Assembly: GCA_007123575.1 (NCBI GenBank)
Contig: SKKV01000141.1
Coordinates: forward strand, 1 to 58,008
Origin: Wenzhouxiangella sp.
GTDB lineage: Bacteria > Pseudomonadota > Gammaproteobacteria > Xanthomonadales > Wenzhouxiangellaceae
Length of the DNA: 58,008 bases
Reading direction: 5' to 3'
Each line of letters opens with the position of its first letter. Position 1 is the stretch's first letter. This document shows positions 17,355 through 26,224 of this stretch, one piece after another. The translations under genes were made by a program, and so were the position numbers. The notes beneath the pieces were generated by a model, which searched no databases, was not told where the DNA came from, and saw only the letters and a list, made by a program, of their open reading frames with translations.

Positions 17355-19730
17355 TCAGAAATTGATCTGACCGGTCAGCGTGATGGTGCGCGGCGGACCG
17401 TAGAAGGCATTCATCACACCCTCCAAGCCAAGCGTAGAAGCTGAGCCATCGGGCGTTGCAAAGACATAACCCGAGACCTTGTACTCCTCATTGGCCAGGT
17501 TGCGGCCGTGCAAACCGATTTCATAGCGGTTGTCGGCACGTCGCCAGATCAGGCTCAGGTCATACAAGGAATAGGAGGGCTGGTCCAGGAATGCCGAGGG
17601 AATCTCGAACTGGTTGGTCTTGGAGCGGTATGACCAGGCGCCGATGATGGAAATATCCCCATCCTCGCCGAACCACTGCACCGGAAAGTCGTAACGCAGG
17701 TTGGCATGGGCGGTCCATTTCGGCGTGTTCTGAATGACACGCTGATCCGAAACATCCTCCAAGGCGGTCTCACCAGTCGCCGGATTGGCAACAGCGGTGA
17801 TGAACTCATCGTAGCCGGCATCAATGTAACCAATTGCGGTAGCCAGAGTGAGTCTATCGCCATCGGCCGCCATACTCTGCCCAAGGATCGCGTTCATCTC
17901 GAACTCAAAACCCTTGACCGTCGCCGCGCCAGCGTTGGTGGTTACCCCGGCAAAAGTATCGGCGATGCCGTCGCCGGTGGTGTCAGCACCGATCGAACCC
18001 GGCACCTGGATATCGGTGTAGTCGCTGTAGAAAAAGGCCAGGCTGGTGTTGACTCGACCATCCATCCAGCGCGACTTCAGGCCAATCTCATAGGAATCCA
18101 CCGTTTCCGGTCCGAAACGCATGAATTCAAAGACATCGTCTTCGGTCGGCGGATTGCCGCCCTGGCCGGGCGCCAGGGTGGTCAGACCACGCGGATCGAA
18201 ACCGCCGCCTTTGAAACCCTGCGAGTAGGAAACATACAGGTTCTGGTCCGGCGTCGGTTTCCAGGCCAGGCTGGCCCGCGGCGTGAACTGGGTATAGGTT
18301 TCCGAACCTTCGAAATCGGAAGTGGTTGCCAGAATAATCGGATCGCCGCCGAAGAACTCGGAAGCGCCCAGCATGGTCTGGCGAAGCACCTTGGAAGAGC
18401 GCTTGTCGCTGGTGTAGCGCCCGCCCAGTGAAAGCTCCAGATCAGTGTCGAGACCGAACCAGCCGGCCAGATCAAAACTGACATCGGCAAACAGTGACCA
18501 CGTATCGGTGTCCACGTCACCTTTGGTAAAGGCATTAAGCCCGGGCAAACCGATCAAATCACCGGTCTCGAACAGACGCACGTCGAATGGCCCGAAAGCA
18601 TTGGCATCCAGGTAGTAAAACCCAGCCACCCCGGCCACCCGGTCATAGGTGAAGTTGAACTGGAATTCCTGGCTGAACTGGTCGCTGTCATAAATCGTCG
18701 CCACGTCCACATCAACCGCCGGCAGGGCGTCGAAATCGATTTGCTGGATGTTCTCGTTTTCGCGATAGGCGGTAATGCTCTTGAACTGCCAATTCGGGTT
18801 GATATCCCATTCGACCAGCAGGCTGGCACCCCAGGCTTCGGTGTAGTTTTTTCCTTCCAGTCCGCCGCGCGAGTCGTAGACGTTGTCAAGAATGGGGGCG
18901 CCGGAGAACAGCCCCGGGATCAGACGATGACCGCCGACCGGGCTCGAATCATCCTTGAAGTAATCACCGGCCAGGCGAATGAAGAATTCATCAGCCGGTG
19001 ACCATTCGACGCTGGCCCTGGCGGCGAGCACGTCCTTGTCGTAGTTGTCCTTGCCTGTAGTCAGGTTGCTGCCGAAGCCGTCACGGTTCAAGGTTGCAAT
19101 GGCCGCGCCGATGGCCGCCGTATCCCCCATCGGCGTTTCACCGGAAACGATCAGATCGCGCTGTGAGAAGCTGCCCAGATTGCCGCGGATCCTTGCCGTC
19201 GGCTCCTGGCCCAGGCGCCGGGTGACGTATTTCACCGCACCCCCGATGGTATTGCGGCCGTATAGCGTGCCCTGGGGGCCGCGCAGCACCTCGATGCGCT
19301 CGACATCGTATATGTCCAGCACCGCACCCTGCGGACGGTTGAGGTAGACATCGTCAATATAAATGCCGACCCCGGCCTCGAAGCCGGCCACCGGATCCTG
19401 CTGGCCAACGCCGCGAATGAAAGCGGTCAACGTGTTGGTCGTACCGCGCGATACTTCCAGCGTGGTGTTCGGCACAACCTGCTTTAAGTAGGTGATGTCC
19501 TGTGCGCCGACATCGCCCAACGCCTGACCAGACAAAGTGGTTAGAGAAATGGGTACATCCAGCGCCGACTCCTCGCGCCGGCGGGCGGTCACGGTGATGA
19601 CATCAACCGGCACATTGTCCAGGTCAGCATCGACACCGGCGTCTTCAGCCTCGCCGGTCTGGGCGGCCAGCGTGCCTGATAACCCCAGGGCGATAGCCAG
19701 GCTCAAGGCAGAAAATCGTGCAGTCTTCAT
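17355..19730 (-). CDS. TonB-dependent outer-membrane receptor
   Basis: A 791-residue outer-membrane importer. After a signal peptide (residues 1-23) comes a TonB-box-like DVITVTARRREES, a plug domain (VGIYIDDVYLNRPQGAVLDI, VERIEVLRGPQGTLYGRN, TIGGAVKYVTRR) and a 22-strand barrel ending in TLTGQINF with the usual terminal Phe. A loop at residues 583-591 (DTTGDGIAD) looks like a calcium-binding acidic turn. The ATG has GGAG about eight bases upstream. It faces away from a GntP-type permease with a shared control region, which hints at uptake of a common substrate; the ligand is not predictable. Confidence 0.93.
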   Translation of the reverse strand: MKTARFSALSLAIALGLSGTLAAQTGEAEDAGVDADLDNVPVDVITVTARRREESALDVPISLTTLSGQALGDVGAQDITYLKQVVPNTTLEVSRGTTNTLTAFIRGVGQQDPVAGFEAGVGIYIDDVYLNRPQGAVLDIYDVERIEVLRGPQGTLYGRNTIGGAVKYVTRRLGQEPTARIRGNLGSFSQRDLIVSGETPMGDTAAIGAAIATLNRDGFGSNLTTGKDNYDKDVLAARASVEWSPADEFFIRLAGDYFKDDSSPVGGHRLIPGLFSGAPILDNVYDSRGGLEGKNYTEAWGASLLVEWDINPNWQFKSITAYRENENIQQIDFDALPAVDVDVATIYDSDQFSQEFQFNFTYDRVAGVAGFYYLDANAFGPFDVRLFETGDLIGLPGLNAFTKGDVDTDTWSLFADVSFDLAGWFGLDTDLELSLGGRYTSDKRSSKVLRQTMLGASEFFGGDPIILATTSDFEGSETYTQFTPRASLAWKPTPDQNLYVSYSQGFKGGGFDPRGLTTLAPGQGGNPPTEDDVFEFMRFGPETVDSYEIGLKSRWMDGRVNTSLAFFYSDYTDIQVPGSIGADTTGDGIADTFAGVTTNAGAATVKGFEFEMNAILGQSMAADGDRLTLATAIGYIDAGYDEFITAVANPATGETALEDVSDQRVIQNTPKWTAHANLRYDFPVQWFGEDGDISIIGAWSYRSKTNQFEIPSAFLDQPSYSLYDLSLIWRRADNRYEIGLHGRNLANEEYKVSGYVFATPDGSASTLGLEGVMNAFYGPPRTITLTGQINF

Positions 19731-19815
19731 ATGCGCTCCGTTTTTGAATGCTTTGCTTTTTAAGTGGGAGAGCCTCCCTCGTGACAACAAGAGTGAATCA
19801 GGCATCAGCCGATGT

Positions 19816-19836
19816 AACTTGTACCTTGGTACAGTT
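19816..19836. promoter_or_regulatory. Palindromic operator between TonB receptor and permease genes
   Basis: TGTACCTTGGTACA (19820-19833) is a perfect inverted repeat with a 2-base centre. With a one-base bulge it extends to AAC on the left and GTT on the right. It lies in the 170-base gap between the divergent receptor and permease starts, where one dimeric regulator could control both. I do not recognise a matching regulator and none is encoded next to it. Confidence 0.5.
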
Positions 19837-19900
19837 CCGCGCGAACGGGCGCGGCGGCGACCATGGGCTTCAGTTATCGACTCAATCCTGGTCACCACAG

Positions 19901-21214
19901 ATGCTCAGTCTTATCGGCTTGCTTGGCGCCCTGGCGCTGTTGATCTATCTCACCATGCGCGGGATGAGCCTGTTCGTGGCCACTCCCTTGTGTGCATTGA
20001 TCGTTGCACTGACTGCGGGGGTACCCCTTCTACCGCCCCTGGCCGGCGATGACGGGGTCAATCTGGTCACCCAGTACATGAATGGCTTTACCGGGTTTAT
20101 CGCTTCCTGGTTCTTCGTCTTCTTATTCGGTTCTTTGTTCGGCAAGCTGATGGAATCCTCCGGCGGCGCCGACAGTGTCTCGCGCTGGATCATCACCAGG
20201 CTGGGCACCGACCGGGCCGCCCTGGCCGTGGTCCTGGCCTGTGCGGTGCTGACCTACGGGGGCGTCAGCCTGTTCGTGGTGGCCTTCTCGGTCTACCCCA
20301 TGGCGCTAGCTTTGTTCCGCGGCGCCAATCTGCCGCGCCGCTTTATTCCGGCCACCCTGGCGTTTGGCTCGGTCACCTTCACCATGACCTCGGCCGGCTC
20401 ACCTGAAATACAAAACTGGATTCCGGTTGAACATCTGGGCACCAGCCCGTTGGCCGCCTGGGAAGCCAGCCTGGTCGTTGCGATTTTCATGGCTGTCAGC
20501 GGCTATATCTGGCTGCGCTGGATGCTGCGGCGGGCTGTGGCACGCGGCGAGTTTTTCGAAGCCCGTGCCGATGACCCCGAAGGTACTCGCGAAGACCTGC
20601 CCCACCCTGCCCTGTCCTTGATCCCGCTGGGCCTGGTGCTCGGCATTTCCTTTACCACCCACGACCAGCTCGGCACCTCGGCTTTGATCCTGGCACTGCT
20701 GGCCGGCTGCATTGGTGCGGCACTCATCAACGTGCGTCACCTGCATCAGCCGGGCGAGGCGCTGACCGAGGGTGGCACCGGCGCGCTGATTGCCATTGGC
20801 AATACTGCAGCGGTGGTTGGTTTCGGTACTGTGGCCCGCGTATCGCCAGCTTTTGACGCGGCCGTTATTTGGGTGACCGGCCTACCCGGCTCCGGCCTGG
20901 TATCGGCTGCGGTTGCCGTTTCAGCCATTGCCGCCATGACCGGGTCTGCCTCCGGTGGCCAGGCCATCGCCCTGCCCATTCTTGGCCCTCACTACATGGA
21001 TCAGGGTGTCGATCCGGACCAGCTTCACCGCGTGGTCGCCATTTCCTCCGGGGCGCTGGATTCACTGCCGCACAACGGCTACGTGGTAACCACCATTCGG
21101 GCGATCTGCAAGGAAACCCATGCCGCGGCCTACGCGCCGATGGGGGCGCTGACCGTCATCGTGCCACTGGCCGGCCTGATTCTATGCCTGGGATTGTTCG
21201 CCATTGGCCTGTAA
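19901..21214 (+). CDS. GntP-family permease
   Basis: A 437-residue inner-membrane transporter with about twelve hydrophobic segments, of the gluconate/hydroxy-acid GntP family. Diagnostic stretches are LLGALALLIYLTMRGMSLFVATPL at the start, the central LTYGGVSLFVVAFSVYPMALALFR and TSAGSPEIQNWIPVEHLGTSP, and a C-terminal GSASGGQAIALPILGPHY. Some members import D-3-hydroxybutyrate, others gluconate, so the substrate stays open. The ATG lacks a strong Shine-Dalgarno sequence but aligns with the family start; the upstream frame reads as non-coding. It is divergent from the TonB receptor and converges with the nitrilase gene. Confidence 0.85.
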   Translation: MLSLIGLLGALALLIYLTMRGMSLFVATPLCALIVALTAGVPLLPPLAGDDGVNLVTQYMNGFTGFIASWFFVFLFGSLFGKLMESSGGADSVSRWIITRLGTDRAALAVVLACAVLTYGGVSLFVVAFSVYPMALALFRGANLPRRFIPATLAFGSVTFTMTSAGSPEIQNWIPVEHLGTSPLAAWEASLVVAIFMAVSGYIWLRWMLRRAVARGEFFEARADDPEGTREDLPHPALSLIPLGLVLGISFTTHDQLGTSALILALLAGCIGAALINVRHLHQPGEALTEGGTGALIAIGNTAAVVGFGTVARVSPAFDAAVIWVTGLPGSGLVSAAVAVSAIAAMTGSASGGQAIALPILGPHYMDQGVDPDQLHRVVAISSGALDSLPHNGYVVTTIRAICKETHAAAYAPMGALTVIVPLAGLILCLGLFAIGL

Positions 21215-21238
21215 TGTCCAAAGGGCCGGTCGTTTCGA

Positions 21239-22189
21239 TCAGTCTTCGATCTCAACGCTGCTCTGGCGGCGCCGGTTAACCTGCAGGCGCAGTACGTCCG
21301 GGCGGCTATAGTGCCCCGACGGATCGAAATTCTGACGAGCCCGGCGCACCTCGCGCGGGTCCAGATCGGCCATGAACAGACCTTCCTGATCAATCACGGG
21401 TTCGACCAACCAGCGGCCATCGGGCGCGGCGATGCAGGAACCGCCGTTGGCCCAGGGCATGTCGTCGGTGACCTGCAGCAAGCGCTCGGCATGGGGCAGA
21501 TCCTGCGGCCAGTCATCCCTGCGCATCAGGCCGCCCGCTGACAGAACGAAGCTGCGCCCTTCCAGGGCCATGAAGCGCGTGATGTCGCGGGTCAGGCGAT
21601 CGCTGCCGGGCCAGATTGCAATATGCAGATCCTCACCTTGCCCCTGCAAGCTGGCCCGGGCCAGCGGCATCCAGTTTTCCCAGCAGTTCAGTGCACCAAC
21701 GGTAAACGCGCCGACGGCGTGGGTGCGAAGGCCGTGGCCGTCGCCAGCGGCCCAGACCAGGCGCTCTTCATAGGTAGGCATGAGTTTGCGCTGGCAGGCG
21801 GCGATGGAACCGTCGGCAGCTATGCTGACCGCGCTGGCATACACGCTTTCACCGCGCTCGGCCGGGCGTTCCAGCAGGCCGAGCACCACGGTCATGGCGT
21901 TGCGCCGGGCCGCGCTGCAGACCTCGTCGAGGTCACCGCGCTCGACGCAAACCGCCTGGTCGACATAGTGGGCGAACAAGTCCTTTTGCAAGGCCGAATC
22001 AAAACGCGCGCCGTCTGTTCGATCAATCCAGAACGGGTATCCCGGCACCAGGCATTCGCCAAAGGCCAGCAGCTCCACCCCGGCCACGGCCGCCCGGTCG
22101 ATCTGTTCGATGACCCGGGCCAGGGTCAGGTCACGATTCAGCCAGACCGGCGCTATCTGGGCAGCGGCCACGCGCAGGCTGCCGGTCAC
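21239..22189 (-). CDS. Nitrilase (carbon-nitrogen hydrolase family)
   Basis: A 316-residue enzyme expected to hydrolyse a nitrile to a carboxylic acid and ammonia. The catalytic residues are visible: Glu45 in LLAFGECLVPGYPFWI, Lys135 in CQRKLMPTYEERLVW, and Cys169 in ALNCWENWMPLARA. The CWENxMPL signature is that of true nitrilases rather than amidases. Translation starts at a GTG overlapping the rimI stop (GTGA). It is the last gene of an overlapping run after pssA, holD and rimI, all housekeeping genes, which makes its position odd. The natural substrate is unknown. Confidence 0.88.
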   Translation of the reverse strand: MTGSLRVAAAQIAPVWLNRDLTLARVIEQIDRAAVAGVELLAFGECLVPGYPFWIDRTDGARFDSALQKDLFAHYVDQAVCVERGDLDEVCSAARRNAMTVVLGLLERPAERGESVYASAVSIAADGSIAACQRKLMPTYEERLVWAAGDGHGLRTHAVGAFTVGALNCWENWMPLARASLQGQGEDLHIAIWPGSDRLTRDITRFMALEGRSFVLSAGGLMRRDDWPQDLPHAERLLQVTDDMPWANGGSCIAAPDGRWLVEPVIDQEGLFMADLDPREVRRARQNFDPSGHYSRPDVLRLQVNRRRQSSVEIED

Positions 22190-22662
22190 GTCTCTTCCTC
22201 GTCGAGATGGCGCACCATGATGACCGCGTCCTCGCGGCCGTTTTCGTCCGGGTAGTAGCCAGGGCGACGGCCGATGACGCGAAAGCGGTTTGCCTTGTAG
22301 AGCTTGATCGCGCCTCGGTTGGAAGGGCGCACCTCCAGAAAAAGCCGGACCATGCCGGCGATCTTGGCCTCGCGAACAACATGATCCAGCAGGATTCTGG
22401 CCAGCCCCTGACGGCGATGAGCGGGGGCAACACAAAGGTTGAGCAGGTGACCCTCGTCGAGGGCAATCGAGGCCACGCTGTAGCCAGTGACCTGGTCACC
22501 GACCGAAAGCACCTGGCAGCGGTAGCCGACCCGCAGGCAGTCGGAGAAAATGCCGCGCGTCCAGGGAAAGGGGTAACTGGCCTTTTCAATCGCTTCAACC
22601 TGGTCAAGGTCGTGTCGAACCATCGTTCTAAGGACCAGTTCCGGGCGCAAGACCGCAGCCAT
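22186..22662 (-). CDS. rimI: Ribosomal protein bS18 alanine N-acetyltransferase RimI
   Basis: A 158-residue GNAT acetyltransferase. The motifs EKASYPFPWTRGIFSDCLRVG, LLNLCVAPAHRRQGLARILLDH (acetyl-CoA pyrophosphate loop) and FLEVRPSNRGAIKLYKANRFRVIGRRPGYYP are diagnostic of RimI, which acetylates the N-terminal alanine of ribosomal protein bS18. It directly follows the HolD-like gene, the same pairing as holD-rimI in E. coli. The stop overlaps the nitrilase start. A longer frame upstream overlaps holD and is less likely, so the ATG just after the holD stop was chosen. Confidence 0.92.
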   Translation of the reverse strand: MAAVLRPELVLRTMVRHDLDQVEAIEKASYPFPWTRGIFSDCLRVGYRCQVLSVGDQVTGYSVASIALDEGHLLNLCVAPAHRRQGLARILLDHVVREAKIAGMVRLFLEVRPSNRGAIKLYKANRFRVIGRRPGYYPDENGREDAVIMVRHLDEEET

Positions 22663-22664
22663 GT

Positions 22665-23114
22665 TCAGCGCTCGCCCAGCAGCGGTCGGATCTTGCGCCA
22701 AAGCGCCCGCTTCGCCTGCCAATCGGTAGTCAGCTCAACCAGACTGGGCGCTTCGATCAGACCCGGCCATTGCCCGTCCAGGGCCGGGCCGAATGACAAC
22801 ACGTGCGAAATCCCGCGTTCGGCCAGCTCAGCCGGGTCCTCGCCGGCGGGCGAAGCCACGGCCCACTGTCCAAAGCGACAGCGCGCCGGGCCGATGCAGG
22901 CGCGGATATCGTCGACAATGCTATTGGTCTCGCCGCCCCACGGCTGGCGCTGCACCAGCAGGCAGTCACCCTCGCCAGAGCTTAGACGTATCCGTCCTGT
23001 CGCTGAGTCGGCAGCCGCCGCGGCAACATCGGCGTCGGCTTGGCGACGCTCCCAGACCGAAATACCCATGACATCAAGCCGGGCCAGTGCGGCCGGATCA
23101 AGCCTGGTCATCAT
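22665..23114 (-). CDS. holD: DNA polymerase III psi subunit-like protein (HolD)
   Basis: About 149 residues. Psi is poorly conserved, but the position directly before rimI matches E. coli, and the sequence keeps the family's landmarks: an N-terminal LDVMGISVWERRQ (E. coli has a similar LGITQW segment), a central strand RIRLSSGEGDCLLVQRQPW, and a C-terminal AKRALWRKIRPLL. Psi links chi and SSB to the clamp loader. Two adjacent ATG codons are possible starts; either overlaps the end of pssA by about 15 bases. The call rests on context plus weak similarity. Confidence 0.68.
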   Translation of the reverse strand: MMTRLDPAALARLDVMGISVWERRQADADVAAAAADSATGRIRLSSGEGDCLLVQRQPWGGETNSIVDDIRACIGPARCRFGQWAVASPAGEDPAELAERGISHVLSFGPALDGQWPGLIEAPSLVELTTDWQAKRALWRKIRPLLGER

Positions 23115-23883
23115 GCGCCTCGCGCCGACGCCGGCGACGCTGCAGATAGCGGCCACGAGCGGTCAGCACAATGCCCGAGGACACGTAAAGCAGGCCAATC
23201 GTGAACAGGACCGCAGGCGGGTCGACGGCCAACAGTACCAGCACTACCAGCAGCAGGAAAATCCAGGCAAACGGCACCCGGTCGCTGACCGGCCAGGCCT
23301 TGAAGCTGAAGTAGCGGACCCTGGAGACCATCAGCGTGCCGAGAATGACGGTCAAGACCAGGAGCGGCCAGGCCACCTGTTCGGGCGCGATATCACGGCT
23401 GACACAAAACCAGACGGTAGCGAGAATGGTGCCCGCCGCCGCCGGGCTGGCCAGGCCCTGGAAGTAGGCCTTGTCGGCTACTCCGGCCTGGGTATTGAAT
23501 CTGGCCAGGCGCAGGGCCGCGCAGGCGGAAAAGAAGAACGCCGCCAGCCAGCTCAAGGCCTCGGCCACGTTTTCCTGGCTGCCCAGGGTTTGCAAGGACC
23601 AGGTATAAACCAGTACGGCCGGGGCAATCCCGAACGAGACCATGTCCGACAGGCTGTCGTACTCGACGCCGAAATCTGACTGGGTGTTGGTCAAGCGGGC
23701 AACGCGACCGTCCACGCCATCAAGCAGGCCGGCGACGAGGATCGCGATGCAGGCCGCTACCGGCTGCTCACCAATCGCTGCCACGATAGCGTAGAAGCCA
23801 GCCATCAGGGCCAGCGTGGTCAATGCATTCGGCAGCAGGAAGGCCCCCCTGACCGGTCGCCGCTGGTTGGAATCATCTGCCAT
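23098..23883 (-). CDS. pssA: CDP-diacylglycerol-serine O-phosphatidyltransferase
   Basis: A 261-residue inner-membrane enzyme that makes phosphatidylserine, the precursor of phosphatidylethanolamine. The CDP-alcohol phosphotransferase motif is complete: Asp58, Gly59, Ala62, Arg63, Gly72, Asp76 and Asp80 within DGRVARLTNTQSDFGVEYD and what follows. About six to eight hydrophobic segments follow, and the C-terminus is very Arg-rich. It is the PssA type II (membrane, Bacillus-like) form rather than the E. coli peripheral form. The ATG has weak Shine-Dalgarno support. It leads the overlapping run pssA-holD-rimI-nitrilase and is divergent from the DUF4124 gene. Confidence 0.9.
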   Translation of the reverse strand: MADDSNQRRPVRGAFLLPNALTTLALMAGFYAIVAAIGEQPVAACIAILVAGLLDGVDGRVARLTNTQSDFGVEYDSLSDMVSFGIAPAVLVYTWSLQTLGSQENVAEALSWLAAFFFSACAALRLARFNTQAGVADKAYFQGLASPAAAGTILATVWFCVSRDIAPEQVAWPLLVLTVILGTLMVSRVRYFSFKAWPVSDRVPFAWIFLLLVVLVLLAVDPPAVLFTIGLLYVSSGIVLTARGRYLQRRRRRREAHDDQA

Positions 23884-23988
23884 TGTTGTGACTGGCAACT
23901 CTGCTGGAATCGACCGCAAAGGATAGCACTTGCTCCAGGCTGCCGTTTGAGGCACAGTCATGCCTGGAGAACGCGCCAGGAATAGAGC

Positions 23989-24426
23989 ATGAACGGCTTA
24001 TCCAAAAAGATTGCTTTCATCGTGATTGCCTTGTCGGCGGCTGTGACCATGAGCGCTGCTGCCGAGGAAATCTACAAGTGGGTAGACGAGGAGGGGGTCA
24101 CCCATTTCGCCGCCCAGCCACCTGAAGGTGTGACCTACGAACGCATTAGCGGCACCAGCGCGCCGCCGGCCAGCCGCGCCCAGGAATCAGCACATGCCGA
24201 AGCGGAAGCGCCTCGCGGCGTGCCTAGGATGGAGGTCCGCGAAACCGGACCCGACGCCGAAGCCCTGGCCGAACAATGCGAACAGGCCCGCAACAACCTG
24301 GCCCTGCTGGCCGAGCGAGGACCGGTGATGCTGCGTGATGAAGACGGCAGCGAAACCGTGCTCGACATCGAGGCTCGGGATGCCTTTGCCGCAGAAAACC
24401 AGGCCTTTATCGACACGTGGTGCTGA
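23989..24426 (+). CDS. DUF4124-domain exported protein
   Basis: A 145-residue protein with a signal peptide (cut near AAAEE, residue 25) and a DUF4124 domain at about residues 26-60, recognised by EIYKWVDEEGVTHFAAQPPEGVTYERI. This domain is common in gammaproteobacterial periplasmic proteins and has no known function. The remainder is acidic and helical with two cysteines (CEQARNNLALL and the terminal TWC). It is divergent from pssA and about 80 bases before proS; it probably has its own promoter. Confidence 0.8.
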   Translation: MNGLSKKIAFIVIALSAAVTMSAAAEEIYKWVDEEGVTHFAAQPPEGVTYERISGTSAPPASRAQESAHAEAEAPRGVPRMEVRETGPDAEALAEQCEQARNNLALLAERGPVMLRDEDGSETVLDIEARDAFAAENQAFIDTWC

Positions 24427-24505
24427 ACCTGTGCATGGGCAGCTAACCAGCGGGCATAGCTTGCTAAAATACCTGGCTACCTGAATCCACTCGCCCCAGG
24501 CTTCC

Positions 24506-26224
24506 ATGAAAACCTCTCAATTCCACCTCGTCACCCAGCGCGAGGTTCCTTCTGATGCGGAAATCGTTTCCCATCAGCTGATGTTGCGCGCCGGCATGAT
24601 CCGCAAGCTCACCTCCGGAATCTACACCTGGACGCCACTGGGCCTGCGCGTGCTGCGCAAGGTCGAGCAGGTGGTGCGCGAAGAAATGAATGCCGCCGGC
24701 TGCCTGGAAATGCTGATGCCGTCGGTTCAGCCGGCCGAGCTGTGGCAGGAAACCGGGCGCTGGGACGATTTCGGTCCGCTGCTATTGAAAATGGCCGACC
24801 GCGCCGGGCGCGAGTTTGCCTTCGGCCCGACCCACGAGGAAGTGATTACCGAGTTTGCCCGCGGCGAGGTGCGCTCTTACAAGCAGCTGCCGATCTGCTT
24901 CTACCAGATTCAGACCAAGTTCCGCGATGAAATCCGGCCGCGCTTCGGCGTGATGCGGGCCCGCGAGTTCCTGATGAAAGACGGCTACTCCTTCCATATC
25001 GACGACGACTGCCTGGGCCGTTTCTACCAGGTCATGTATACAACCTACAGCCGAATCTTTGAACGTCTGGAACTCAAGTTCAAGGCCGTGACCGCCGACT
25101 CTGGCGCCATTGGCGGCGCCGTCAGCCACGAGTTTCACGTCCTGGCCGACTCCGGCGAAGACCAGATTGCACACGTGCCCGACAGCAGCTACGCGGCCAA
25201 TGTCGAACAGGCCGAAGCGCTGGCCCGAGGGGAGCGCGCCGAGCCGACCGAGGAACTGCGCCTGGTCGATACCCCGAACGCGCGCACCATTGCCGACCTG
25301 GTCGAACAATTTGGCCAGCCGATCGAGAAAACCGTCAAGACCCTGGTCGTGGCCGCCAGCGAGGAAGTCGATGCCGACTTTATCGCCCTGCTGGTGCGCG
25401 GCGACCACGAACTCAACGCCGTCAAGGCCGAGAAACTGGCCCAGGTCGCCGCTCCGCTGCGCATGGCCAGCGAAGAAGAAATCCGCAAAGCCATCGGCGC
25501 CGGTCCTGGCAGCCTCGGCCCAATCAACTTACCCATTCCCTGCATCATCGACCGCCAGGTCGCGCTGATGAGCGACTTCTCGGCCGGCGCCAATACCGAC
25601 GGCAAGCACCATTTTGGAATCAACTGGGAACGCGACCTGGCCGAGCCCGAAATTGCCGATCTTCGTAACGTGGTCACAGGCGACCCGGCCGCCGACGGCT
25701 CCGGCCAGCTTGAGCTGATTCGCGGCATCGAGGTTGGGCACATTTTCCAGCTCGGGCGCAAGTACTCCGAGGCCATGAATGCCGTGGTCATGGATGAAAA
25801 CGGCCGCGGCATTCATCCGGCCATGGGCTGCTACGGCATCGGCGTGTCGCGCATCGTCGCCGCCGCGATCGAACAGAATCACGATGACAACGGCATCATC
25901 TGGCCCGAGCCGATGGCGCCTTTCGATGTCGTACTGCTGCCGCTCAATGCCAAGAAATCTCACCGGGTGCGCGAGCTTGCCGACAAGCTTTATGCCGAAC
26001 TGAATGCGGCCGGGCTGGAGGTGCTGATGGATGACCGTCCGCTGCGACCGGGCGTGATGTTCGCCGATGCCGAGCTGATCGGTATCCCACACCATCTGGT
26101 CATCGGCGATCGCGGCCTGGACAACGGCGTGGTCGAGTACCGGCGCCGTGGCGGCGAGAGCCAGGAAATCCCGATCGACCAGGTCAACACCTGGATGGTT
26201 CGAGTAAGACAGCCGACAAATTGA
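24506..26224 (+). CDS. proS: Prolyl-tRNA synthetase, bacterial type
   Basis: A 572-residue class II aminoacyl-tRNA synthetase charging tRNA-Pro. The N-terminus (MKTSQFHLVTQREVPSDAEI, then SHQLMLRAGMIRKLTSGIYT) and class II motifs (GPTHEEVITEFARGEVRSYK, QIQTKFRDEIRPRFGVMRAR, GCYGIGVSRIVAAAIEQ) are complete. An editing domain of the YbaK/INS type lies inside, about residues 225-410, and clears mischarged alanine. The anticodon-binding domain ends the protein. Length and layout match the E. coli enzyme. Its TGA stop overlaps the TTG start of the sigma factor gene that follows. Confidence 0.97.
   Translation: MKTSQFHLVTQREVPSDAEIVSHQLMLRAGMIRKLTSGIYTWTPLGLRVLRKVEQVVREEMNAAGCLEMLMPSVQPAELWQETGRWDDFGPLLLKMADRAGREFAFGPTHEEVITEFARGEVRSYKQLPICFYQIQTKFRDEIRPRFGVMRAREFLMKDGYSFHIDDDCLGRFYQVMYTTYSRIFERLELKFKAVTADSGAIGGAVSHEFHVLADSGEDQIAHVPDSSYAANVEQAEALARGERAEPTEELRLVDTPNARTIADLVEQFGQPIEKTVKTLVVAASEEVDADFIALLVRGDHELNAVKAEKLAQVAAPLRMASEEEIRKAIGAGPGSLGPINLPIPCIIDRQVALMSDFSAGANTDGKHHFGINWERDLAEPEIADLRNVVTGDPAADGSGQLELIRGIEVGHIFQLGRKYSEAMNAVVMDENGRGIHPAMGCYGIGVSRIVAAAIEQNHDDNGIIWPEPMAPFDVVLLPLNAKKSHRVRELADKLYAELNAAGLEVLMDDRPLRPGVMFADAELIGIPHHLVIGDRGLDNGVVEYRRRGGESQEIPIDQVNTWMVRVRQPTN

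Noticed and set aside
22207..23679. 490-codon + strand frame opposite rimI, holD and pssA
   Set aside because: Crosses three well-supported genes on the other strand and has low-complexity composition.
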